Source: Methylococcaceae bacterium NSP1-2
GTDB lineage: Bacteria; Pseudomonadota; Gammaproteobacteria; Methylococcales; Methylomonadaceae
Length of the DNA: 20,206 bases
Reading direction: 5' to 3'
NCBI GenBank assembly: GCA_002256685.1
Contig: NQJH01000049.1
Span: 1 to 20,206 of the forward strand
Under the pieces are notes generated by a model that saw only the letters and a program-made list of their open reading frames with translations, searched no databases and was not told the DNA's origin. The position numbers and the translations under genes are program-made. Shown here in pieces: positions 7,660 through 15,370 of this stretch (position 1 is its first letter; every line of letters begins with the position of its first letter).

Positions 7660-8109
7660 ATGAAAAAATTAGCTATTGTTCTACTGGTTTTAAGCTGTAC
7701 CGCCTTAGTGGCTTGTAGTAAAGGTCAAGAAATCAACGGTCATAATACCAAAACTGCTTATCGTTCAGTAAAAGGCTTAAAAAGATACATGAAGCCAGAA
7801 ACACAATTAGAATTTGAAGTATCGTTTTGGATGTTGCGTGATGCTAACAAAGACGATACGACGTTTCTGGATATTGTCGATGGCAAAAAGCCGCAAGAAA
7901 TTATTGAACTGGGCAAAGTTCTGTATCAAGAACGCAAAGCCGCTGGCTTTAAAGCCTATGAACAGTATCCTACATGGGAAGCAATGATCACCAAATTTGG
8001 TAAAGAAAGAATTGATCAAGACAAAGTTAGCAAAAGTAAAGACAGTAGGGATAGTAAAGAAAACCCCGATAATTCTGTTATATACGATCCAAGTTCACCA
8101 AAGCGTTAA
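7660..8109 (+). CDS. Small lipoprotein (DUF6694-like)
   Basis: This 149-residue protein has a lipoprotein signal: MKKLAIVLLVLSCTALVAC, with the lipobox LVAC and Cys19 as the lipidation site. The residue after it is Ser, which favours the outer membrane. The mature part (INGHNTKTAYRSVKGLKRYM, ETQLEFEVSFWMLRD, FLDIVDGKKPQEIIELGKVL) resembles the DUF6694 lipoproteins, which have no known function. The C-terminus is a low-complexity Lys/Ser/Asp tail. I chose the ATG at 7660 because it has GAGG nine bases upstream and starts directly at the signal peptide; an upstream in-frame start at 7594 would hide the signal. The gene ends just before a strong hairpin. Confidence 0.8.
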   Translation: MKKLAIVLLVLSCTALVACSKGQEINGHNTKTAYRSVKGLKRYMKPETQLEFEVSFWMLRDANKDDTTFLDIVDGKKPQEIIELGKVLYQERKAAGFKAYEQYPTWEAMITKFGKERIDQDKVSKSKDSRDSKENPDNSVIYDPSSPKR

Positions 8110-8118
8110 AATTTTGAC

Positions 8119-8153
8119 TAAGAACAATCATAACAGTGTTGTGATTGTTCTTA
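8119..8153. terminator. Bidirectional terminator hairpin between convergent genes
   Basis: The arms at 8119-8134 and 8138-8153 pair over 16 positions with a single G-U wobble, closed by a 3-base loop. It lies 10 bp after the lipoprotein stop and 23 bp beyond the end of the convergent GNAT-nitrilase gene. Flanking A/T runs (TTTT at 8112-8115, AAAAA at 8153-8157) give only modest U tracts on either strand. Confidence 0.75.
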
Positions 8154-8175
8154 AAAAGTGAGTTAGCGCAAGCTT

Positions 8176-9705
8176 TCAAAGCCACTCTAAACGATATAAA
8201 TCAGGACGACGATTAGCAAAATTACGCGCCGCACCGCGTGTCCGCACTTGTTTTAATAAATCCAAATTTACATCAGCAATCAGCGTCATTTCGGTATTGG
8301 GCGTGGCTTCCGCTAGAATCGCATCGTGAGGAAAAGAAAAATCGCTAGGGCTAAAAATTGCCGATTGCGAGTATTGAATATCCATATTTTCCGCATGAGG
8401 CAAATTGCCTACGCTCCCTGTAATCGCCACAAAACATTCATTTTCAATGGCTCGCGCTTGTGAGCAATAACGCACACGCAGATAGGCATTTTTAGTATCC
8501 GTCCAAAATGGCACAAACAGAATTTGCGCTCCTTGCATGGTCGCCAAACGTGCGAGTTCAGGGAATTCAGAATCGAAACAGATTAAAATAGCAATCTTAC
8601 CGCAATCAGTATCAAACACTTTTAATGCGTCACCGCCGTGTACTCCCCAGCAACTGACTTCATCTGGCGTGACATGAATTTTATATTGGGCTTCAAACGT
8701 GCCATCACGGCGTAATAGCCATGACACATTATACAATTCATGGCTACTGTATTCAGGCAGTGAGCCAGCAATGATATTGATGTTATAAGACATCGCCATT
8801 TCTAACAGCCCATTGCGAATAGCTCCACTAAAACCTGCTAAAGCGCGAATCGCATCGGGCGGATTTTTATCATTGAACAAACTCATCAGCGGCGCACTCA
8901 TGTACTCAGGAAACAGTACAAAGTCAGCGTGATAACCGGCAACCGCATCAATAAAAAATTCCGCGTGTTTTAACAGTTCTTCAACACTGCTCATGGTGCG
9001 CATTTGCCATTGCACCACCCCTAAACGCACCACACTTTTATCACCGCCAATGGTCGGGACTTTATCAACATAATCCAGATTTACCCATTCCAATAGCGTG
9101 GCATAGCCTAGAGAATCCTCATCAGCAGGTAGATAACCCGTCAATAATTTACGAACATGAAAGCCATTAGACAGTTGAAATGACAACACAGGATCAAAAA
9201 TTTCCCGATTTTTAACCTCTTCAATATAACGCACGGGCGTGAAATTATCGGCATATTTTGAATAGCCGGGAATGCGCCCGCCCGCAATAAACCGCCGTAG
9301 ATTAAGACTGCGACACAATTCTTTACGCGCATCATAAAGCCTGCGCCCTAAACGTAAACCCCGATACTTGGGATGCACAAAAATATCCACACCGTATAGG
9401 GTGTCGCCAGAGGGGTCGTGATGGGTTAAATAACCATCGCCCGTAATTTGCGCATAAGTATGTGCATCACCAAAACGCGCGTAATCGACAATCATACTTA
9501 ACGCGGCTGCGACCATCACACCATTGTCTTCTATCACAATTTGCCCTTCTGGAAAGCGCGTTATTTGTGATAAATATTGGTCTTTTTTCCACGCACCGCC
9601 TAAGTTACCGTAAACTTGATCCATCAAGACGGCAAGATTATCGTAATCTTCAACGGTTAGATGACGCAGTAATAATTTATGCTTTTTGTTTTTAGGCGTT
9701 TTCAT
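8176..9705 (-). CDS. GNAT acetyltransferase-nitrilase (carbon-nitrogen hydrolase) fusion protein
   Basis: This is a 509-residue two-domain protein. Residues about 10-195 form a GNAT acetyltransferase domain with the acetyl-CoA loop RGLRLGRRLYDA after the strand YGVDIFVHP. Residues about 225-505 form a carbon-nitrogen hydrolase with the catalytic triad visible in order: Glu in FVLFPEYMSAP, Lys in AQYKIHVTPDE and Cys in IAILICFDSEFPE. The fusion is a known family in bacteria, but its substrate is unknown; an amide may be cleaved and an amine acetylated. A TTG at 9723 is in frame, but the ATG at 9705 is the better start. The gene stands alone, convergent with the lipoprotein gene. Domain calls are firm. 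Confidence 0.9.
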   Translation of the reverse strand: MKTPKNKKHKLLLRHLTVEDYDNLAVLMDQVYGNLGGAWKKDQYLSQITRFPEGQIVIEDNGVMVAAALSMIVDYARFGDAHTYAQITGDGYLTHHDPSGDTLYGVDIFVHPKYRGLRLGRRLYDARKELCRSLNLRRFIAGGRIPGYSKYADNFTPVRYIEEVKNREIFDPVLSFQLSNGFHVRKLLTGYLPADEDSLGYATLLEWVNLDYVDKVPTIGGDKSVVRLGVVQWQMRTMSSVEELLKHAEFFIDAVAGYHADFVLFPEYMSAPLMSLFNDKNPPDAIRALAGFSGAIRNGLLEMAMSYNINIIAGSLPEYSSHELYNVSWLLRRDGTFEAQYKIHVTPDEVSCWGVHGGDALKVFDTDCGKIAILICFDSEFPELARLATMQGAQILFVPFWTDTKNAYLRVRYCSQARAIENECFVAITGSVGNLPHAENMDIQYSQSAIFSPSDFSFPHDAILAEATPNTEMTLIADVNLDLLKQVRTRGAARNFANRRPDLYRLEWL

Positions 9706-9815
9706 TTGAATGCACTCAATCAAGCAATCGGGTAAGATGATTTTGCAACTTATTTATTTTTTTCACAACAAGTAAGTGTAACTGCATTTTTTGACAACCG
9801 CGTTACAGCGCGGAT

Positions 9816-9944
9816 TCAACTCCAATCAGCATGATTCAAAATAAATTGATTCAGTTCATCACGATAGCACCGCCATTGCGGCATAAACTGATCCATGTAA
9901 GCGGTAAATTTATCGTTATGGTGTCGCTCTAATAAATGCACCAT
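9816..9944 (-). pseudogene. C-terminal remnant of a YgjP-type M48 metallopeptidase
   Basis: Reading the minus strand from 9944 gives a 42-residue frame: MVHLLERHHNDKFTAYMDQF, then MPQWRCYRDELNQFIL. This matches the C-terminal end of YgjP/DUF45-type zinc peptidases, where HELCHLLE-HHN-x-F is followed by MPxWRxxKxxLN. The preceding codons are ACT GAA, so the first metal-binding His of HExxH appears as Thr. The homology stops within a few bases of the radC stop at 9951. The rest of the gene (about 180 residues) is absent. This is a 5'-truncated leftover, probably from a deletion that joined radC to it. Confidence 0.7.
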
Positions 9945-9950
9945 TTCAGT

Positions 9951-10625
9951 CTATAGCAAACCATGTTCTGCAAATGAGTAAGGGTCTCCATCACCAATAA
10001 TGAAATGATCTAAGACGCGGATGTCGAATAATGCTAACGCTTGTTTGAGTTTTTCGGTGATGTGTTTGTCTGCCGTGCTGGGTTCTGCTATGCCTGACGG
10101 GTGGTTATGAGCAAAAATCACCGCTGCGGCATTGTGATGTAAGGCTTTTCTAACGACTTCTCTGGGATAGACGCTAGCACCGTCTATTGTGCCTCTAAAC
10201 AGTTCATCGAGCTGAATAACACGGTGTTGATTGTCGAGAAATAAACAGGCAAATACTTCGTAGCTGTAACCGCGTAGTTGTGCGCTGAGATAGGCGCGGG
10301 TAATGTCGGGGCTGGTTAGGGCGTTGCCGCGTTGGAGGATTTCTTTAAAATGGCGTTTTGCCATTTCTAGCACGGCTTGGAGTTGGGCATATTTGGCATC
10401 ACCTAAACCATGCGCTTGGCAAAATCGCTGGTGATCCGCATCTAATAGGGATTTTAAAGAACCAAAGTCGGCGAGTAAATCACGCGCTAAATCCACGGCT
10501 GATTTACCTTTTACGCCGGTGCGTAGGAATATGGCGAGTAATTCGGCATCGGTTAAAGCGGCTGAACCGCGTTGTAAGAGTTTTTCTCTGGGACGGTCTT
10601 CTGCTAGCCAATCCGTAATTGCCAT
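9951..10625 (-). CDS. radC: RadC family protein (JAB1/MPN-type metalloprotease fold)
   Basis: This is a 224-residue protein with the classic RadC layout. An N-terminal helix-hairpin-helix region (residues about 1-95: WLAEDRPREKLLQRGSAALT, AELLAIFLRTGVKGKS) is followed by the JAB/MPN domain. The zinc motif is HNHPSG in IFAHNHPSGIAEPS, followed by the Asp of STAD. The role is uncertain: the old link to DNA repair in E. coli was traced to another gene, and the family may act in DNA metabolism. The ATG at 10623-10625 has AAGGA eight bases upstream. The gene is divergent from coaBC, as it is in many gammaproteobacteria. Identity is certain and the length is normal. Confidence 0.95.
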   Translation of the reverse strand: MAITDWLAEDRPREKLLQRGSAALTDAELLAIFLRTGVKGKSAVDLARDLLADFGSLKSLLDADHQRFCQAHGLGDAKYAQLQAVLEMAKRHFKEILQRGNALTSPDITRAYLSAQLRGYSYEVFACLFLDNQHRVIQLDELFRGTIDGASVYPREVVRKALHHNAAAVIFAHNHPSGIAEPSTADKHITEKLKQALALFDIRVLDHFIIGDGDPYSFAEHGLL

Positions 10626-10710
10626 AAAGTATTTCCTTGTTCACGTTGAAAATTAAGAATAGAAGAATTTTTCCAGACTTGCCATAATACCGCCTTTTGT
10701 TCTTCTGAGT

Positions 10711-11862
10711 ATGGCTATTAACAGACACATTTTATTAGGCGTTAGTGGCGGTATAGCTGCTTATAAGGCGGCGGAGTTGGTTAGATTATTGCGTAAGCAA
10801 GGCGATGAGGTGCGCGTGGTGATGACGGAATCTGCTACGCAGTTTGTCAGTCCACTCACTTTTCAAGCCTTGTCTGGGAATTCAGTGCATACCGAATTAT
10901 TAAATGCGCAGGAAGAAAATGCGATGGGGCATATTAATCTGGCGCGTTGGGCGGATGTGTTGCTTATTGCGCCTGCGACGGCGAATATCATTGCTAAATG
11001 CAGTCACGGTTTGGCGGATGATTTGCTATCAACGCTGTATCTGGCGGTTTCGTGTCCTGTTTATATCGCCCCTGCGATGAATCAGGCGATGTGGAGTAAG
11101 ACGGTTACGCAAGAAAATGTCGCCAAACTCAAAGGGCAGGGCGTTACCATTATCGGTCCTGAATCAGGTGAGCAAGCGTGTGGTGATACGGGATTTGGCA
11201 GAATGTCAGAGCCCGCGTTTATTTGTGAGCAATTAGTGGCGAAGCCTGTTGAGCGGTGTTTACAGGGTTTGACCGTGTTAATTAGCGCAGGTCCTACCCG
11301 TGAACCGATAGACCCCGTGCGTTATATCACTAATCGTAGCTCTGGAAAAATGGGTTACGCACTTGCCCATGCCGCATTAAAAGCAGGTGCAACAGTGATA
11401 TATGTAGAAACGGCGGCAGAAATGTACGAAGCCGTGATGGCAAAAGCATCTGGCTGTGATATTTATATTGGTACGGCGGCAGTGGCTGATTACAGCCCCG
11501 ATGTCATTCAGCCGCAAAAAATAAAAAAACACGCCTCACAAACCACTATAATCCTACAAAAAACCAAAGATATTTTGGCAGCGGTTGCCAAGCTCGATTC
11601 TTGCCCATTTACAGTGGGTTTTGCCGCAGAAACTGAAAATCTTGAAGCCTATGCGCAACATAAGTTACACGAAAAAAACCTCGATATGATTGCAGCAAAC
11701 TGGGTAGGACGTGAGCAAGGCGGTTTTGATAGCGAACAAAATGCGTTGCAGGTTTTCTGGAAAACAGGTCAAAAAAACTTAGCAATGATGAATAAAACAC
11801 AGTTAGCAGAGCAATTAATTTTGTTGTGTGCAGAGAGATTTAATGAAAAAAATACAACTTAA
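10711..11862 (+). CDS. coaBC: CoaBC: phosphopantothenoylcysteine decarboxylase / phosphopantothenate-cysteine ligase
   Basis: This 383-residue bifunctional enzyme catalyses two middle steps of coenzyme A synthesis: joining 4'-phosphopantothenate to cysteine, then decarboxylation. The N-terminal CoaC flavoprotein domain (about 1-190) has ILLGVSGGIAAYKA, the active-site His in AMGHINLARWAD, the PAMNQAMW clamp and the active-site Cys in GEQACGDTGFGRM. The C-terminal CoaB domain starts near GLTVLISAGPTREPIDPVRY and contains ITNRSSGKMG and the lysine-rich PQKIKKH loop. All key residues are present. The start ATG at 10711 has no strong ribosome site. The 3' end overlaps dut by 20 bp, the conserved gammaproteobacterial arrangement. 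Confidence 0.97.
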   Translation: MAINRHILLGVSGGIAAYKAAELVRLLRKQGDEVRVVMTESATQFVSPLTFQALSGNSVHTELLNAQEENAMGHINLARWADVLLIAPATANIIAKCSHGLADDLLSTLYLAVSCPVYIAPAMNQAMWSKTVTQENVAKLKGQGVTIIGPESGEQACGDTGFGRMSEPAFICEQLVAKPVERCLQGLTVLISAGPTREPIDPVRYITNRSSGKMGYALAHAALKAGATVIYVETAAEMYEAVMAKASGCDIYIGTAAVADYSPDVIQPQKIKKHASQTTIILQKTKDILAAVAKLDSCPFTVGFAAETENLEAYAQHKLHEKNLDMIAANWVGREQGGFDSEQNALQVFWKTGQKNLAMMNKTQLAEQLILLCAERFNEKNTT

Positions 11863-12298
11863 AATTCTGGATGCTCGACTTGGTAAAGAAATTCCGTTAC
11901 CTGAATATGCAACAACAGGGTCAGCGGGCTTAGATTTGCGTGCCTGTTTAAATGAAGCTGTCGTATTAAATGCGGGAGAAAGTCTACTAATTCCCACAGG
12001 GTTAGCTATTCACATTGATGATCCTAGCTTAGCCGCTGTTTTATTACCCCGCTCAGGATTAGGACATAAACACGGCATTGTATTGGGAAACCTCGTTGGA
12101 CTTATCGATTCGGATTATCAAGGACAGGTGTTTGTATCTTGCTGGAATCGTGGTGATACTGCGTTTACCATTAATGTTGGTGAAAGAATTGCACAAATGG
12201 TTTTTGTCCCTATTGTGCAGGTAGAGTTTGAACATGTTGAAATGTTTGACGAAAGTTCGCGTGGTCATGGTGGCTTTGGTCATACGGGTCGTCATTAA
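11843..12298 (+). CDS. dut: dUTP diphosphatase
   Basis: This is a 151-residue trimeric dUTPase that hydrolyses dUTP to dUMP and pyrophosphate, keeping uracil out of DNA. All five motifs are visible: I TTGSAGLDLRA, II LPRSGLGHKHGI, III GLIDSDYQGQV with the catalytic Asp and the Tyr that excludes ribose, IV ERIAQMVF, and V RGHGGFGHTG. In motif V, two positions that are commonly Ser are His here, an unusual but probably tolerated variant. An upstream GTG at 11828 is in frame. The ATG at 11843 has GAGAG five bases upstream and fits family starts. It overlaps the coaBC end by 20 bp. Confidence 0.96.
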   Translation: MKKIQLKILDARLGKEIPLPEYATTGSAGLDLRACLNEAVVLNAGESLLIPTGLAIHIDDPSLAAVLLPRSGLGHKHGIVLGNLVGLIDSDYQGQVFVSCWNRGDTAFTINVGERIAQMVFVPIVQVEFEHVEMFDESSRGHGGFGHTGRH

Positions 12299-12323
12299 GT
12301 TACAATTTATTGGAGGTATAACA

Positions 12324-13316
12324 ATGGTACGACTTTTTTCTTGGTTAGCAGCAATCACTATGTTGATGTTTTTTATTTCTGGTATTGGTGTTTATTGGAT
12401 GTCTCGTATTGTGGTAATGCACACAAAAGAGGAATCCGCTACAGCGGTTGCCAAAGCAGTTGCTACCACGCTATCGGCACAAATAGAGTTACTTAACAAA
12501 ACGATAGATAAAATAGTCGATGATCCAGAGGTGTTGGCAGTTATTGCCAGTGCCAACCCCGCTCAATTAAGCGCGACAGCAATAAAATTAGAAAAATACT
12601 TTCCAGAGGTATTAAAAATTCGCTTGTTTGTTCCCGGTGTCAGCCCGACCGATGATCGAATTGTGCCAAAAATGGGGTTTGCTGATATTGAGATGGTACG
12701 CGAAACCTTTACCAAAGAGCGACTACCTAGCATACAAGGCGAAAATGCTGATAGACATTTAGCAATAACCAGAAGTATTAAGCGGGGCGATCAAATCGTC
12801 GGTGTTATTCTGGTTAGTTTAAGTTATGATTTTATTAGTAAAAATATACGCACGGCAGCAGCTCAAGATGAATACATTGAATTAAAGCAAGACCTACTCG
12901 CCTTAGGTGTTTCTGGATCAAAAATTGATACTGAGAAAGCCGTTAATGTCCGTGTAAAAGTCCCCAATGCTGATTGGGAAATTATTTACTACTACGCTAA
13001 TGGCATGGATTTAAGTGCAATGAGCGTCTCTGCTGCTATTGTTCTTGTCACGGCATTGATGACGCTGTTGGCTTTCTTTTCAGTACACCGAAAATTATCA
13101 GGTTTACTGACTCAAGACGTGAACTGTATGATAAAAGCGATTAAGGATATGATGACCACACAGAAACTTTACAGTGCTTACCCTGTTAATTTAACTGAAA
13201 TGCATAGCGTGATTTCAACATTATCACAATTTAAACGCGTCTTGGATCAAGATAGCGATGAAAGTATGCCCGATAATTACGATGATGTGAGAATGGACAA
13301 TTTTTTTGATGATTAA
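12324..13316 (+). CDS. Two-transmembrane periplasmic-domain protein, possible stand-alone AlgC N-terminal module
   Basis: This 330-residue protein has an N-terminal transmembrane helix (LFSWLAAITMLMFFISGIGV, residues about 4-23). A periplasmic domain of about 210 residues looks like a single-Cache/PAS-type sensor region (helical VAKAVATTLSAQIELLNKTI, then ITRSIKRGDQIVGVILVSLS). A second helix follows (SAAIVLVTALMTLLAFFSV, about 237-255). The cytoplasmic tail ends in an acidic run (DDVRMDNFFDD). No catalytic domain follows. In Pseudomonas-like genomes the gene between dut and argB is algC, whose long form in several gammaproteobacteria carries a similar membrane-periplasm-membrane extension before the phosphohexomutase. 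The ATG at 12324 has GGAGG seven bases upstream. The AlgC link is inferred from position and layout only. Confidence 0.7.
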   Translation: MVRLFSWLAAITMLMFFISGIGVYWMSRIVVMHTKEESATAVAKAVATTLSAQIELLNKTIDKIVDDPEVLAVIASANPAQLSATAIKLEKYFPEVLKIRLFVPGVSPTDDRIVPKMGFADIEMVRETFTKERLPSIQGENADRHLAITRSIKRGDQIVGVILVSLSYDFISKNIRTAAAQDEYIELKQDLLALGVSGSKIDTEKAVNVRVKVPNADWEIIYYYANGMDLSAMSVSAAIVLVTALMTLLAFFSVHRKLSGLLTQDVNCMIKAIKDMMTTQKLYSAYPVNLTEMHSVISTLSQFKRVLDQDSDESMPDNYDDVRMDNFFDD

Positions 13317-13342
13317 CTTGTTTTTTTAAACGCGTACAGACG

Positions 13343-13371
13343 TTGCGATACACCGCCGTTAATAAAATAAT
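13343..13371 (+). promoter_or_regulatory. Possible sigma-70 promoter of argB
   Basis: TTGCGA (4 of 6 to consensus) at 13343-13348 and AATAAT (5 of 6) at 13366-13371 are separated by 17 bp. They lie 38 bp upstream of the argB start, in the 92-bp gap after the membrane protein gene. Confidence 0.4.
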
Positions 13372-13408
13372 CGTGCTCAGACATTAACTTTAAACAATAA
13401 CTAACCTA

Positions 13409-14311
13409 ATGATGCAAAAAAGAAAAGCTCACCAAATAGCCGATGTACTCATCGAAGCGTTACCCTATATTCAACGTTTTAAAGGCAAGACCATTGTTGT
13501 TAAATTCGGTGGTAACGCGATGGTTGATGAAGAACTCAAACACAGTTTTGCGCGTGATATTGTGTTAATGAAACTGGTGGGGCTTAATCCGATAGTGGTT
13601 CATGGTGGTGGTCCGCAAATTGGTCAGTTGTTGACAAGATTAGGCAAAACCAGCGAGTTTGTTAATGGAATGCGCGTTACCGACAGTGAAACAATGGATG
13701 TCGTTGAAATGGTATTGGGTGGCTTGGTAAACAAGGAAATTGTCAGTTTAATCAATCAGCATGGCGGTAAAGCAGTCGGCTTAACAGGTAAAGATGGCGA
13801 TTTTATTCATGCTAGAAAAATTCAGTTAAAAAAATCCGCATTGGATGCTGATGCGTCAGAAATTATTGATTTAGGTCATGTCGGCGAAGTCAGTCGTATT
13901 GACCCTGCGGTGCTTGATATGTTGGGACGCAGTGATTTCATTCCCGTTATCGCGCCCATTGGTGTGGGGGCTGATGGGCATTCCTATAATATCAATGCCG
14001 ATTTAGTGGCGGGCAAAGTTGCCGAAGTGTTAAAAGCTGAAAAACTCATATTACTCACCAATACCGCCGGTATTTTGGACAAACAGGGCGAGCTATTGAC
14101 CGGTTTGTCCATTAAAGATATTGATGAATTAATTGCTGATGGTACGATTTCAGCGGGGATGATTCCTAAGACCCGTTGTGCCACCGATGCGTTGAAAGGC
14201 GGCGTTAATAGCGTTCACATCATTGATGGACGTGTGGAACATGCGGTGTTATTAGAGCTTTTTACCGATCAAGGCGTAGGGACTTTATTGTTAAGCCGCT
14301 CATTAACGTAA
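13409..14311 (+). CDS. argB: Acetylglutamate kinase
   Basis: ArgB phosphorylates N-acetylglutamate in the second step of arginine synthesis. The 300-residue protein has the amino-acid-kinase motifs in order: TIVVKFGGNAM with the phosphate-binding Lys, VVHGGGPQIGQLL, FVNGMRVTD for substrate binding, GLTGKDG, NINADLVAGKVAEVL, and AGMIPKTRCATDAL near the C-terminus. Length and motifs are normal. Two consecutive ATG codons open the frame, with no clear ribosome site before them, so either could be used. Its last 43 bp overlap the end of the opposite DUF4124-like gene. Confidence 0.97.
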   Translation: MMQKRKAHQIADVLIEALPYIQRFKGKTIVVKFGGNAMVDEELKHSFARDIVLMKLVGLNPIVVHGGGPQIGQLLTRLGKTSEFVNGMRVTDSETMDVVEMVLGGLVNKEIVSLINQHGGKAVGLTGKDGDFIHARKIQLKKSALDADASEIIDLGHVGEVSRIDPAVLDMLGRSDFIPVIAPIGVGADGHSYNINADLVAGKVAEVLKAEKLILLTNTAGILDKQGELLTGLSIKDIDELIADGTISAGMIPKTRCATDALKGGVNSVHIIDGRVEHAVLLELFTDQGVGTLLLSRSLT

Positions 14312-15270
14312 GATCTAAAGGACGAGCGCAACGCTTGCGTTTTTGGGCTTGCGCACAATTCTTTACCTAGCGAGGATTCGCGGCAGTGAATATCAAGAAA
14401 AAGTTGATCTTCAGCATCTCTGCTGGCGATTTTTGATATAGATAAGCTGATGTCGGAATCCTTAGTGGGTAACGCGTGCATCATCAGTTTTTCGGTATTA
14501 ATATCAGGCTCAGTGGTTGAGTAGGTATCAACAAAAAGACGGGCAATCTCCCACGCTTTCTTACATTCAAAATCGTTTTCACAGCGAAACAAACCCAGTG
14601 CGTCAGCTTCTTCAATACTCGCCACTTTATTATTTTGTTCTGATTTATCAGATTGGGTCAACACTAAAAAGCGTTTAATATTAATTTCATATTCATCAGC
14701 GAGTTTTTGCTGAATAGCGAGATTTTCATCGATAGTTTTCTTAGTTCGTTCAATTTCACTCTGAATATTTTTTATTTCTTCAATTAAATTAGGCGGTATG
14801 GGTTGCGCGTTGCGTTCAAAGGTTGCCGCATTCTTTTGTTTAGTATCAAGCCGCTCTAATTGTTGCGTTACTTCGGATTCAATTAATTTTCTTTGTGCCT
14901 CAATGGTTTGGGTTTTTGTTTTAAGCTCCGCGAGCATTTCTTCCTTAGTGTGATAGGTTCTCAGTAACGCATCATCATGGGCTTTTTGACTTTGAATAAC
15001 TTTTTCCTGCTTTTTTCGTAGTCGCTCAAGATTACGATCCCGTTCCTGCTGCTCTTTGGTTTTTTCCTGTTCGGTCACTTCAACGACTGTACCGTGCTTA
15101 CTCAAAGTTTCCCGCCGATATTTAGCTTCATCGGGCGATACCTGATCTGAAAAAGAGGTTTTGCCCGATTCATCGACCAATTTGTACGTTTTCGCACTCG
15201 CAACCTGACCGCTAAACAGATAAAGAGTGCAGCTAAGAAAAAAGGTGATTGGGAAAATATGAGTTTTCAT
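14269..15270 (-). CDS. Secreted DUF4124-like coiled-coil protein
   Basis: This 333-residue protein starts at the ATG at 15270 (a TTG at 15276 is also in frame). A signal peptide (MKTHIFPITFFLSCTLYLFS, with cleavage likely after VASA near residue 26) precedes a DUF4124-type small domain, KTYKLVDESGKTSFSDQ. Residues about 55-195 are rich in Lys, Glu and Gln and should form a long coiled coil. The C-terminal third has four Cys (FRCENDFECKKAW; DIHCRESSLGKELCASP) that could form two disulfide bonds in the periplasm. DUF4124 proteins are common in gammaproteobacteria and have no fixed function. The 3' end overlaps argB tail to tail. Confidence 0.78.
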   Translation of the reverse strand: MKTHIFPITFFLSCTLYLFSGQVASAKTYKLVDESGKTSFSDQVSPDEAKYRRETLSKHGTVVEVTEQEKTKEQQERDRNLERLRKKQEKVIQSQKAHDDALLRTYHTKEEMLAELKTKTQTIEAQRKLIESEVTQQLERLDTKQKNAATFERNAQPIPPNLIEEIKNIQSEIERTKKTIDENLAIQQKLADEYEINIKRFLVLTQSDKSEQNNKVASIEEADALGLFRCENDFECKKAWEIARLFVDTYSTTEPDINTEKLMMHALPTKDSDISLSISKIASRDAEDQLFLDIHCRESSLGKELCASPKTQALRSSFRSYVNERLNNKVPTP

Positions 15271-15304
15271 AGGCAATTCAATGGTTTTTTTTGCTGGTTT
15301 TCGA

Positions 15305-15310
15305 ATTATA
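15305..15310 (-). promoter_or_regulatory. Possible -10 box of the DUF4124-like gene
   Basis: The minus strand reads TATAAT about 35 bp upstream of the start at 15270. The -35 candidate (TTTATC, 17 bp upstream) is weak. Confidence 0.35.
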
Positions 15311-15370
15311 TTGTAAAGGATAACAAAGATAAAAATTAATCAACAGGTGCATAACACATGTAGCTATTAT

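Noticed and set aside
9796..9815. CCGCG/CGCGG hairpin as a terminator for radC.
   Set aside because: The stem has only 5 bp, and no T run follows on the minus strand.
10504..10728. A 74-codon minus-strand frame spanning the radC-coaBC gap.
   Set aside because: Most of it lies over the 5' end of radC in another frame, it has no recognisable motif, and radC itself is certain.
12228..12323. An upstream extension of the membrane protein gene into dut.
   Set aside because: The ATG at 12324 has a strong GGAGG site and starts directly before the first membrane helix. The extension overlaps dut by 71 bp.
12059..12358. A 99-codon minus-strand frame antisense to dut.
   Set aside because: It covers intact dut motifs on the other strand and the start of the next gene. 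Its composition looks like a shadow frame.
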